Shown here: positions 1 through 7,289 of the stretch, one piece after another
Numbering within the stretch: position 1 is the first letter of the stretch
Layout: each line of letters opens with the position of its first letter
Assembly (NCBI GenBank): GCA_002371785.1
Contig: DFGU01000036.1
Coordinates: 1 to 22,439, forward strand
Direction: 5' to 3'
Length of the DNA stretch: 22,439 nt
From: Bacteroidales bacterium UBA3742
GTDB taxonomy: Bacteria; Bacteroidota; Bacteroidia; Bacteroidales; Paludibacteraceae
Program-made: the position numbers and the translations under genes
Notes under the pieces: model-generated
The model's database searches: none
What the model was told of the DNA's origin: nothing
The model's input: the letters and a program-made list of their open reading frames with translations, nothing else

Positions 1-2
1 TT

Positions 3-2180
3 GGAGACTTGACCCGTGGCTATTTCATGGAGATTGACGGCCGAGCAGGTAGTGACGCTTTTTATCGTACCACCATTGACCATCTTTGCGAAGGTATAGA
101 GTTGACTTTCTCTGCCTACGTGGCCAACGTCATGACCTGGGGCATGTACGTAGGTCGCCCGGGTATGTATGCGTACCCACGACTGAAGTTTGTCTTAACG
201 GATCCTACATCTAACACAGAGTTAGCTACTTACGACACAGGCGACATACCGTTCGACTCCACCTTTATCGGCGATAATATGTGTTGGCAACAATCCGTTC
301 AATGGCGGTTGGTAGGTATGAACTTTATCGTCCCCGTAGGTGTTGAGTCTGTGCAACTGTCTATCTACAACAACGTCAGCAATTCCAACGGAAACGACTT
401 CGCCATCGACGACATCGAGGTCCACCTCTGCATGACACCCGACACTATCCGCACAGACACCACCGTCTGCGATACCCTCTCTCAAATTCAATGGCGTGAC
501 AAAATATACAATATCGCCGATACTCTCCGCGACACGATATTCAGTTCCTGCGGCTTTGACAGTATCTATTATGAATTACGAGTGTCAACGGAACATTGTT
601 GTCAGTCGTCTAATGGTCTGCATGGCTTTAGCGTAAGCGCGAACAGACAAGTCCTTTTCGCTCCAGGAAATTTGCAATACAATCCAGCTCAAGGCTCGCA
701 CCTATGTGCCGACGGCTCTATACAGCAAGGAACATGGCGTTTTGCCGAGCATCAATGGGCTGGTATTGGCGAGACGAGCGGAAATATCTCTGACACATAT
801 GATGGATGGATCGATTTGTTCTCATGGGGCACAAGCGGTTGGAATAGCGGTGCAAATGCATATCTACCATGGTCTCGTTCAACGGACGAAAACGATTATT
901 TGGTCGGAGGAAACGTGCGAAACAGCTTAATTGGCACATACAAATATGCCGATTGGGCGGTGTACAATTCAATTGGCAATGACACTCCTGAAATATGGCG
1001 TACGCTTACTGCCGAAGAATGGGAATACATATTAGATAAGCGCGATAATGCTGCTAAGTTATGCGGCAAAGCATCCATTGATAACATACATGGAATGATA
1101 TTCCTTCCTGATGATTTTTCGCCCACCACAATCTCATCGATTGTATTTATCCCAGGCAAGAATAAAGCATATGAAACGAATATTTATACAATTTCTCAAT
1201 GGAAAAAATTAGAATCTATTGGCGCTGTGTTTTTACCTGCGGTTGGCCTAAACAACCTCGGTTTTAATAGAAATGGATATTATTGGTCAACATCGTCTAA
1301 CGGAAAAAGTTATTTTGACAACGCAGGAGTGTTACAATTCATTGATGGAAGCGCGAATATTGATACGGTGATATATGTCCATCGTCCCGTGAGAAGCTCC
1401 GTTCGTCCTGTATGGGATATTCCCAAAGACTATATTCCCTCTATGGAAGTGGACACGACCATTTGTGACACTTTATTACCATTTACATGGATGGGAATCG
1501 AATGGAAAAAAGCGAATGTTATACGGGATACCCTGCAATCAGTTTGCGGAGCGGATAGTATCTGTTTGAGATTATCTCTTCAAACAGAAAACTGTTGCCC
1601 GGAGGGCATAATGCTAACCTTTGACACCCTTGTGTGTGACACTTTGATGCCGTTCATTTGGACGATAGGCAGTCAGACCTTTGTCTTTGAGCGCGTAGAG
1701 ACACAAGAACGTGAACTTCCGCATTCCAAGTGGACTATGTGTACTGACACCGGCTACGTTGTGCGGCTGGATACTTTCCATTGCGAGCGTCTCTATCCCC
1801 TCATCGTCAACAAGTACAACTGGCAACTCCTCCTGGACAACGTCACGTTGAGAACACTCTTCCCCGATCGTACCGCTCGTTCTTATCAATGGTACAAAGA
1901 CGATCTACCCATACCCGGTGCCACCGATGATGACTACTCCGAGCAGAACGAACTGCACGGACGCTTCCAGTTACGTATCGAACTGGATAACAACCAGACC
2001 ATCTGGTCCAACATCCTGGAAATAAACGTCCAACGACCAACGACTAACGACCAACTACAAGTTCAAATTTTCAATTGTCACGGTCTACCCGTTCGTGAAG
2101 ACCAACTCACCCGCGGTATCTACCTCTATCGTTACCAACAGGGCGATACCGTCTGGACCGAAAAACGACTAATCCCATGA
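3..2180 (+). CDS. Secreted multidomain surface protein with Fib_succ_major-like domain and T9SS-type C-terminal tail (5' partial)
   Basis: The frame is open from base 3 with no signal peptide or convincing start, so the gene begins upstream of the window. The first ~135 visible residues resemble the jelly-roll/galactose-binding domain common in Bacteroidetes surface proteins, ending in AIDDIEVHLC. Short cysteine-bearing modules follow, each with a VCDTL or ICDTL motif and a W a few residues later, near 460-600, 1440-1600 and 1615-1680. Between the first two (about 610-1430) lies a Fib_succ_major-like domain starting with FSVSANRQVLFAPGNLQYN and containing W-rich blocks and a YYWSTSS motif. 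The last ~45 residues (IFNCHGLPV, then RGIYLYRY, ending EKRLIP) resemble a type IX secretion sorting tail, which suggests export across the outer membrane and surface attachment. The stop overlaps the next start by 4 nt (ATGA), so the two are probably translationally coupled. The Fib_succ-like section is more A+T-rich than its flanks. Ligand unknown. Confidence 0.75.
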   Translation, partial: GDLTRGYFMEIDGRAGSDAFYRTTIDHLCEGIELTFSAYVANVMTWGMYVGRPGMYAYPRLKFVLTDPTSNTELATYDTGDIPFDSTFIGDNMCWQQSVQWRLVGMNFIVPVGVESVQLSIYNNVSNSNGNDFAIDDIEVHLCMTPDTIRTDTTVCDTLSQIQWRDKIYNIADTLRDTIFSSCGFDSIYYELRVSTEHCCQSSNGLHGFSVSANRQVLFAPGNLQYNPAQGSHLCADGSIQQGTWRFAEHQWAGIGETSGNISDTYDGWIDLFSWGTSGWNSGANAYLPWSRSTDENDYLVGGNVRNSLIGTYKYADWAVYNSIGNDTPEIWRTLTAEEWEYILDKRDNAAKLCGKASIDNIHGMIFLPDDFSPTTISSIVFIPGKNKAYETNIYTISQWKKLESIGAVFLPAVGLNNLGFNRNGYYWSTSSNGKSYFDNAGVLQFIDGSANIDTVIYVHRPVRSSVRPVWDIPKDYIPSMEVDTTICDTLLPFTWMGIEWKKANVIRDTLQSVCGADSICLRLSLQTENCCPEGIMLTFDTLVCDTLMPFIWTIGSQTFVFERVETQERELPHSKWTMCTDTGYVVRLDTFHCERLYPLIVNKYNWQLLLDNVTLRTLFPDRTARSYQWYKDDLPIPGATDDDYSEQNELHGRFQLRIELDNNQTIWSNILEINVQRPTTNDQLQVQIFNCHGLPVREDQLTRGIYLYRYQQGDTVWTEKRLIP

Positions 2181-3073
2181 GACGCGTCCTCCTATACATA
2201 GTATTGCTTCTCCCGCTCATGGCGCATGCCGATCATCTCTTTGAGTTCGGCCTGCATGGTGGTATAGCCTCTTGGTCGTCTCAACCCGTCTATGTCAACA
2301 AGCAAGTAGGTCTCACCGGAGGCGCACACCTCTACTACGCCTACCTCTCGCCTCATGTCCTTGGCTTCCGAACCGGCCTCACGCTCGACGGCCACAACGT
2401 CGGCTTCGGCAAGACCGACTACGAAGACCATTATACCACTATCGACGTCGAGAACCAGCAAATGGAGATCGATTATACCATCGGCTCCCTCCGTGAACGC
2501 TATGCCACTTGGTCGGTCGGCGTCCCCCTGCAACTGGCTCTCTCCCGGAAGAATGTCCTGTTCCTTGCCGGTGCCAAAGCCGTCTTCCCCTTCTTTAATT
2601 CCTGGGAACAATCCGTCCGTAACGCCTCGCTCTCCGTCAATTATCCTGACTACGACAACCGCGTCTACGAGTCCTATCCTTTAGCCGCCTCCCGCCATTT
2701 TACGATGGACAATTCCGGCCGCCTCGCGCTCCCGAATATTCAATGGTGGCTCACGACCGAACTCAGTTATATCATCCCGCTCAACACCTGGTCACGCCAC
2801 CATCGCTCCTATATCGTCGTAGGTGCGTATTTCGACTATTGCTTTACCCGCTACACCCCCTCGCAAAGCAGCGCCGAAAGCCTCATCATGCTCTCCGACA
2901 CCCGAGACGGCTTTCCCCTTCATCGTATCCTTACTCCCATCATGGAGGCGAATCGCCAAGGCCGCAAACTCATCAACGACTGTACCCCCTTCTACGTCGG
3001 CCTCAAAATCTCCTACGCCCTCTCCCCCTACAATCCCTACAGCCGCCATTCCCGCTCCTGCCACTGCCTCTAA
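2177..3073 (+). CDS. Outer-membrane beta-barrel-like protein
   Basis: A 298-residue protein with a clear signal peptide (MRRVLLYIVLLLPLMAHA, cleavage probably before DH). The rest alternates polar and aromatic residues in short strands (for example FEFGLHGGIASW, SYIVVGAYFDYCFTRY, FYVGLKISYAL), as expected for an outer-membrane beta barrel of the porin/PorT-like class. I cannot place it in a named family. Its start overlaps the stop of the upstream surface-protein gene by 4 nt. A partner or anchor role for that exported protein is plausible, by analogy with T9SS substrates encoded beside PorP/SprF proteins, but it is not obviously PorP/SprF. The coding strand is markedly C-rich, matching the end of the upstream gene and unlike the A+T-rich operon that follows. 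The unit probably ends at the hairpin at 3133-3156. Confidence 0.6.
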   Translation: MRRVLLYIVLLLPLMAHADHLFEFGLHGGIASWSSQPVYVNKQVGLTGGAHLYYAYLSPHVLGFRTGLTLDGHNVGFGKTDYEDHYTTIDVENQQMEIDYTIGSLRERYATWSVGVPLQLALSRKNVLFLAGAKAVFPFFNSWEQSVRNASLSVNYPDYDNRVYESYPLAASRHFTMDNSGRLALPNIQWWLTTELSYIIPLNTWSRHHRSYIVVGAYFDYCFTRYTPSQSSAESLIMLSDTRDGFPLHRILTPIMEANRQGRKLINDCTPFYVGLKISYALSPYNPYSRHSRSCHCL

Positions 3074-3132
3074 ATCCTTTGGCCCGTGTTCGGGATGTCA
3101 AGCCCGAGGTTTGTTATACTTTGTCCATTGAC

Positions 3133-3156
3133 CCGGCATTTGATGCCGGTTTCTTT
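3133..3156 (+). terminator. Intrinsic terminator after the surface-protein/OMP pair
   Basis: CCGGCA (3133-3138) pairs with TGCCGG (3144-3149) across a 5-nt loop and is followed by a T-rich tract. It lies 60 nt after the stop of the beta-barrel gene. Confidence 0.6.
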
Positions 3157-3166
3157 TCATCTGGAG

Positions 3167-3297
3167 TCCCCGATGAACGCCAGCGTAGTGCGTTCAGTGG
3201 GGAAAGGAGGAACAGCGGCAAGTTAAACGCGCCTAGTGCGTTTCGGTCTTGCAAGCTTGTTCCGATACCGTTTCCTGCTCCGCGTGAAAGCGCGGAG
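3167..3297. repeat. Cluster of three strong hairpins
   Basis: Three inverted repeats follow the terminator. The first pairs TCCCC/GGGGA plus TGAACGC/GCGTTCA (3167-3203), with a 9-nt loop. The second pairs AAACGC/GCGTTT (3225-3243). The third pairs CTCCGCG/CGCGGAG (3278-3297). The first two share the core AACGC...TAGTGCGTT, so they look like copies of one element. No convincing protein is encoded here. They may be REP-like elements or a structured 3' region; function unknown. Confidence 0.5.
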
Positions 3298-3305
3298 AAA
3301 TATCG

Positions 3306-3397
3306 CGCACTTTTTTCGCATATTTGCGGTAATTATCACTTTTTCTTTGTCTTTTTGCAAATTTATTTGCATATTTCAAAAAAAGTGCGTACCTTTG
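3306..3397 (+). promoter_or_regulatory. Bacteroidetes-type promoter with flanking inverted repeat
   Basis: TTTG at 3366-3369, a 20-bp spacer, and TACCTTTG at 3390-3397 match the Bacteroidetes primary sigma consensus, so transcription should start near 3404. An 11-bp inverted repeat brackets the region: CGCACTTTTTT (3306-3316) and AAAAAAGTGCG (3379-3389). Its right arm directly abuts the -7 box. This promoter would drive the structured leader and possibly the five-gene operon. Confidence 0.7.
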
Positions 3398-3449
3398 CAC
3401 TCGATTTGAAATCTCGTCCCTATCCATGACGTAAAACCGGATAAAACGT

Positions 3450-3500
3450 ATCGGCCAAGCTTGACCGATTTTTAAAAAGTATCGGCCATATATGACCGAT
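3450..3500. promoter_or_regulatory. Twin 20-nt palindromes (operator-like or RNA hairpins)
   Basis: Two related imperfect palindromes, ATCGGCCA-NNNN-TGACCGAT, lie at 3450-3469 and 3481-3500, 31 bp apart start to start, which is close to three helical turns. The first is followed by five T (3469-3473) and could act as a weak terminator. They lie ~50-100 nt downstream of the predicted start site, so they could be a paired operator for a dimeric regulator or hairpins in the leader RNA. Confidence 0.5.
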
Positions 3501-3507
3501 CAACTAT

Positions 3508-3561
3508 AGCGCAAAGCGTTGCGCTGACATATTGATAATTTAAAAGCGTCTTATGCGCTTT
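3508..3561 (+). repeat. Two leader hairpins
   Basis: AGCGCAA/TTGCGCT (3508-3525, 4-nt loop) and AAAGCG/CGCTTT (3543-3561, 7-nt loop) lie in series between the twin palindromes and the rod-shaped element. Both carry a GCGC/AGCG core. Confidence 0.45.
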
Positions 3562-3567
3562 GTTTTG

Positions 3568-3754
3568 GCTAACTCGAATCTGGTAAATTCAATCATCCAA
3601 AACAATGCGACACCGGACGCCCATAGTGTGTATTTTTGATGCACGTATTTCGTGTATATATACATACAGCGTGGGCTCAGTGTTGTTTGTTCGGATGAGA
3701 AGGCAATACCAGAGCCTGAGTTAGCGGAACAGCAATATTGCAGTCCCGCTTTTT
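3568..3754 (+). ncRNA. Candidate structured RNA (rod fold plus terminator) upstream of the five-gene operon
   Basis: The strand folds as one nested rod. GCTAACTC (3568-3575) pairs with GAGTTAGC (3718-3725). TCTGGTA (3579-3585) pairs with TACCAGA (3707-3713). TCATCC (3593-3598) pairs with GGATGA (3693-3698). GCCCA (3619-3623) pairs with TGGGC (3672-3676). TGTAT (3629-3633) pairs with ATACA (3664-3668). An apical hairpin closes at TGCACG/CGTGTA (3640-3656). An intrinsic terminator follows: GCGG (3724-3727) to CCGC (3746-3749), with an inner GCAA/TTGC pairing and five T. The terminator shares 2 nt with the rod's closing stem. It could be an attenuating leader for the operon at 3840 or an independent small RNA; a long rod with internal bubbles also superficially recalls 6S RNA. 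I cannot assign it to a named RNA family. Confidence 0.5.
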
Positions 3755-3839
3755 GTATACGTACATATATTATTAATTATACACGGAGTGTGCCGAAAAT
3801 CCGATGAAGAGTAGGCAAAAGGAATAATTTTAAAACATC

Positions 3840-4490
3840 ATGAAAAAATTATTTGTATGCCTGATGGCTATTTGTCTCGGCTTTGCAATGAATGCAAATG
3901 CTCAAACGATGTACTCTAAGCAAAAAGCAAAACAAGCAAAGAAAGAGTACAAACAAAAAGTAAAAAGCTATCAAAAAGATGGTTGGAAGATTTTTGGTTC
4001 TTCCCACACACTTGAAATGGCTTTGTTGGAACATTACGAGGCATTAGAGAAGGCAGGCGAAGGCGCAGTTGAACTGACAGGCTTTGCCACATCAACATCT
4101 GAGAAAATCGGTTCGGCAAAATTAAAAACTGATGCTAGTGAGTCTTATGCTCAAATGGTAAGTAGTAATATTAGAGGTCGTATTACTGAGGATATGGGGT
4201 CGACTCTAACAACTGAAGAGTTGGAAGAATTTGAGCATTTCTATGCAGCATATGAGAGCAAAGTTGCAACAGAGATACGCGGCGAATTGCATCATACATA
4301 TTCAATTTATCGTGCAGAAAAAATACACGGGAAGGATGCTTATAAATTTCAAGCGTACTATATAGTGGACGAGGCTGCCGCTTCGCGTGCTCGTATTCGT
4401 GCGTTCGAGAATGCTGCTAAGGAGTCGGAAGTTGCACAGAAATATGCAGACAAGGTACATCAGTTTATTGAAGAGGCCTTTGAGGAGTAA
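3840..4490 (+). CDS. Exported protein of unknown function, first gene of five-gene operon
   Basis: A 216-residue protein with a signal peptide (MKKLFVCLMAICLGFAMNANAQ, cleavage after Q or A at ~22). It lacks a proper lipobox, so it is probably periplasmic. The mature N-terminus is lysine-rich (residues ~25-50, repeated KQK/KAK). A mixed alpha/beta middle includes TGFATS and a helical stretch (KTDASESYAQMVSSNIRGRI), and the end is acidic and helical. The outline (AxxxY/Axxx helix, then a regulatory-looking alpha/beta segment) is like distant LPP20-type proteins, but this is only an impression. Four nucleotides separate its stop from the next start, so it is co-transcribed with the LPP20-like gene. 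It follows the structured leader by 85 nt. Composition is A+T-rich like the rest of this operon. Confidence 0.6.
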   Translation: MKKLFVCLMAICLGFAMNANAQTMYSKQKAKQAKKEYKQKVKSYQKDGWKIFGSSHTLEMALLEHYEALEKAGEGAVELTGFATSTSEKIGSAKLKTDASESYAQMVSSNIRGRITEDMGSTLTTEELEEFEHFYAAYESKVATEIRGELHHTYSIYRAEKIHGKDAYKFQAYYIVDEAAASRARIRAFENAAKESEVAQKYADKVHQFIEEAFEE

Positions 4491-4493
4491 TAA

Positions 4494-5567
4494 ATGCGAA
4501 GATTAGTTCCAATATTAGGATTACTATTAGTGGTTTTGCAGCTTGCCGCACAAGCACCTGATTGGTGTAACGCGGCAAGCCGCAAAATGCACTATCCACC
4601 TGAAATATGGTATACTGGATACGTGGAGGGCGAACAGCAAAGTGGTGAAAGTTTGGAAAAGGCTATGTCGCGTCTCAAGGATGCGGCTCGGGTAGAATTG
4701 GTATCTACTATTAGAACCTCCGTTGAACAGACGATTCAGGAGCGGACAAGCAGCGATTTACAGCAGTCAACCACGTATTTTGAGGAGGAAATTAGGGATA
4801 CTTATGTGTCTGACACTCGTATTTCATCCAGCATTCGTGACATCCCGGGTCTGAAAATAGAGGCCTACCATAATCCGAATACAAAGCAAATCGTTGCATT
4901 TGCTTATCTGAAACGAACCACCTTAATCAATCAACTGACCCGACGTGTTGCTTTGGAATTAGGAAAGGCCGAAAGTGCATTGTCGCAAGCAGAAATATAC
5001 ATCAATAATGGTCAGAAGCAGCAAGCGCAAGCATTGCTGGAGCAAGTTTCCAAGCAATTTGAGGCGGTTGAGGAAGCACAAAGTTTGTTAGTTGTTGTAG
5101 ATGATGGGGCTGACGCAGAGTTATTACAGATAGACCAACTGCGCGACATGAAGAAGACGCTTTCTAATCTTTCCGCCCAAGTCCAAAATGCCACAAGGAT
5201 ATATCTGTACTGCGATGCACAATTATTTGATTCGGAATATTCGATGTTAGTCGGCAAGATTCGCGGAGATCTTTCGCAGCTTGGTGTCTCTTTTGTGAAT
5301 GATGCAGAGCAATCTAATTGGGCGATATTTGTAGAAGTATCTGCGCGTGAAGGCAAAAAACTGGATTATAACGGAGAGAGTATCTATTACGCGTATGTCG
5401 ATGCTCAAATCCGTATTATAAAGACCGCAACGGGCCAGCATATATATGAAAATATCATAACGGAAAAAGACGGACATGCTGAAGGATATTCTCAAGCGGC
5501 ACTTCTCGCTTATCGCCATATCACGCCTAAGATAAGCGAAATCATTAAACAGAACATACAACAATGA
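4494..5567 (+). CDS. Exported LPP20-like protein with C-terminal alpha/beta domain
   Basis: A 357-residue protein with signal peptide MRRLVPILGLLLVVLQLAAQA. Residues ~22-150 begin APDWCNAASRKMHYPPEIWYTG and continue into a helix rich in alternating Ala and charged residues (SLEKAMSRLKDAARVELVSTI). This is the PxW...YP...YxxG...AxxxAxxxL pattern of LPP20/FlgT-N-like domains. Residues ~155-225 are predicted coiled coil (TPR-like ALSQAEIYINNGQKQQAQAL). Residues ~235-357 form an alpha/beta segment recalling CsgG/LpoB-type folds (IYLYCDAQLF, NWAIFVEVSA, YVDAQIRIIKTATGQ). The stop overlaps the next start in ATGA. LPP20 and CsgG-like proteins elsewhere belong to outer-envelope complexes; the role of this one is unknown. 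Confidence 0.65.
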   Translation: MRRLVPILGLLLVVLQLAAQAPDWCNAASRKMHYPPEIWYTGYVEGEQQSGESLEKAMSRLKDAARVELVSTIRTSVEQTIQERTSSDLQQSTTYFEEEIRDTYVSDTRISSSIRDIPGLKIEAYHNPNTKQIVAFAYLKRTTLINQLTRRVALELGKAESALSQAEIYINNGQKQQAQALLEQVSKQFEAVEEAQSLLVVVDDGADAELLQIDQLRDMKKTLSNLSAQVQNATRIYLYCDAQLFDSEYSMLVGKIRGDLSQLGVSFVNDAEQSNWAIFVEVSAREGKKLDYNGESIYYAYVDAQIRIIKTATGQHIYENIITEKDGHAEGYSQAALLAYRHITPKISEIIKQNIQQ

Positions 5568-5989
5568 AACGAATCTTACTTGTCTTATTATCAGCGCTTT
5601 CTATGGCAGTCTCTGCGCAAGAAAAGAAGGCAATTGTCATTCAACAACCCAAAGGGGACAATGCCATGATAGCAAGCATGATAACTGGGAAGTTAACTGC
5701 TGCTTTTGCGAGCTCTGACGAATGGCAACCTGTTGAGAGACCATCTGCCGAAGAAATGAATAGAAGAATGTTAGCAGGGGAGCCTGTCGGTAATCTGCAG
5801 CCGGCTCAATACATCTTGCTTACCGAGATTCAGGAGGCCTTCGGTGTGATTATGATTTCTTGCAATATAGTAGAGATGGAGACAGCCTTGATGGTAGGTG
5901 TTGCAACCGCGACGTGCGAGTCCGCACCTCAAAGCATTCAGCAAGCTATTTCATCACTTGTTAATCAATTATTAGGAAATCAAGAATGA
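5564..5989 (+). CDS. Small exported CsgG/LpoB-like domain protein
   Basis: A 141-residue protein. The signal peptide MKRILLVLLSALSMAVSAQ is almost the same as those of the next two proteins. The mature part is a compact alpha/beta domain: KAIVIQQPKGDN, a helix with MIASMITGKLTAAF, then WQPVERPSAEEM and QYILLTEIQEAFGVIMISCNIVEMETA. It parallels the duplicated domain of the neighbouring 426-residue protein (AVYV..., MAGFxxSGKYMPVER..., YICV...), but the linker between VER and the QYI strand is shorter and lacks the ERTG...LG block. It is therefore a reduced paralogue. Both ends overlap neighbours by 4 nt (ATGA), which implies translational coupling. Function unknown. Confidence 0.6.
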   Translation: MKRILLVLLSALSMAVSAQEKKAIVIQQPKGDNAMIASMITGKLTAAFASSDEWQPVERPSAEEMNRRMLAGEPVGNLQPAQYILLTEIQEAFGVIMISCNIVEMETALMVGVATATCESAPQSIQQAISSLVNQLLGNQE

Positions 5990-7266
5990 AAAAACTCTTA
6001 ATTATCTTGCTCTCAGCACTTTCGCTGACAGCATTTGCACAGCAAAAGCCTCGTATTGCTGTATATGTGACTGGTGAAGATCCGATGAATGAAATCATCG
6101 CTAATCGACTCATGGCAGGTTTTGTTAATAGCGGGAAATATATGCCGGTCGAACGTTCTGCTGCTTTTCTGGCCGCAGTTAGCAAAGAACATGAGTATGA
6201 GCGAACTGGTGAGGTCGATGATGAGCAAATCGCTAAATTGGGAGCGCAGTTCGGTATTCAATATATTTGTGTAGTATCCGTTCTGGATGTATGGAACAAC
6301 GAGAAATATATTACGTCGCGCATATTAGATGTGACAAGTGCGGAGGTAATAGGTTCTTGTAGCTCCAATGGCTCTATATCAGATGGAGGAACTCTGATGA
6401 CAGCATTGGATGACTTAACCAAACAATTGAATAAAGCTTTAGATTATTCAAAGGAGTCCCAAACCAAGCGTGTAGCTGTATATGTTAGCAAGACTGGAAA
6501 TAAGAATATAGATATAATCTTAGGTGATCAATTGGTAGCTGGTTTCGCCCGTAGCGGCGAGTATATCGCCGTAGAGCGTACAAACGCATTTTTGAAACAA
6601 ATAAAAAAAGAATCTGGTTATCAGAAAGAAGGAAATGTTAGCGATGAGGATTTGTTACGTTTGGGTAAAAGATTTGGTGTGCAATATGTGTGCGTAGCCC
6701 AAACAATTCCTTGGGGAGGAACTTATTTTATTTCATCCCGTCTTGTGGATGTAGAGACCGCTGAAGTCCCTAAAATGTACAATGCAGAGAACAAAACGTT
6801 TAACAATTCCAAGGATGTAGTAGAGGTGGCACAAGAGATTGCATCAAATTTATCTGAAAGGAGTTCAGGAGGTTATGTTAACTTGGGACTTCCCAGCCGA
6901 ACTTTATGGAAAGCAGAAAATGAGCCTGGATTCTATGATTATGACCAAGCAATGGCAGAGTTTGGTAACAATCTTCCAACGAAAGAGCAGTTGGAAGAAT
7001 TGAAGACCTTTTGCCGCTGGACATGGACCGGAGATGGGTATGAAGTAAATGGCCCCAATGGGAAGTCCATATTTCTGCCCGCAGCTGGCTTCCGCGATTG
7101 TTCTGGAAGCATCCACAGTGTCGGCTCGTATGATGAATACGGCGACTATTGGTCTGCTACGCCGAATGGTTCGAAGTACGCGTGGCTACTATTCTTTTAT
7201 TCGAGCGAAGGGCGCATGAGCTACCGCAACCGTTGCTACGGCCATTCCGTGCGCCTGGTGAAATAG
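5986..7266 (+). CDS. Exported protein with tandem CsgG/LpoB-like domains and C-terminal Fib_succ_major-like domain
   Basis: A 426-residue protein with signal peptide MKKLLIILLSALSLTAFAQ. Residues ~22-152 and ~161-291 are two copies of one domain. Both have RIAVYV/RVAVYV, MAGF..SGKYMPVER/VAGF..SGEYIAVER, an ERTGEV/QKEGNV turn, GIQYICV/GVQYVCV, and a strand-turn ending in LDVTSAEV/VDVETAEV. This matches the nucleotide-binding-like alpha/beta fold of CsgG and LpoB periplasmic parts. Residues ~296-426 (starting YVNLGLPSRTLW, with LPTKEQLEEL, GDYWSATPNGS and RCYGHSVRLVK) form a Fib_succ_major/DUF1566-type domain, thought to adopt a C-type-lectin-like fold. The last ~220 nt look more G+C-rich than the rest of the gene. 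Start and previous stop overlap in ATGA; 23 nt separate it from the MORN gene. Function unknown. Confidence 0.7.
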   Translation: MKKLLIILLSALSLTAFAQQKPRIAVYVTGEDPMNEIIANRLMAGFVNSGKYMPVERSAAFLAAVSKEHEYERTGEVDDEQIAKLGAQFGIQYICVVSVLDVWNNEKYITSRILDVTSAEVIGSCSSNGSISDGGTLMTALDDLTKQLNKALDYSKESQTKRVAVYVSKTGNKNIDIILGDQLVAGFARSGEYIAVERTNAFLKQIKKESGYQKEGNVSDEDLLRLGKRFGVQYVCVAQTIPWGGTYFISSRLVDVETAEVPKMYNAENKTFNNSKDVVEVAQEIASNLSERSSGGYVNLGLPSRTLWKAENEPGFYDYDQAMAEFGNNLPTKEQLEELKTFCRWTWTGDGYEVNGPNGKSIFLPAAGFRDCSGSIHSVGSYDEYGDYWSATPNGSKYAWLLFFYSSEGRMSYRNRCYGHSVRLVK

Positions 7267-7289
7267 TAAGTATTAAATAATATTGAAAC

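Noticed and set aside
2743..3429. Open frame of 228 codons overlapping the beta-barrel gene and the hairpin cluster
   Set aside because: Its first half is an out-of-frame shadow of the C-rich barrel gene (Pro/Leu/His/Arg-rich) and its second half reads through hairpins and a promoter; no start or family signal.
3568..3725. Retron or DGR template RNA
   Set aside because: No reverse transcriptase gene in the window; the fold is a single rod without recognised msr/msd features.
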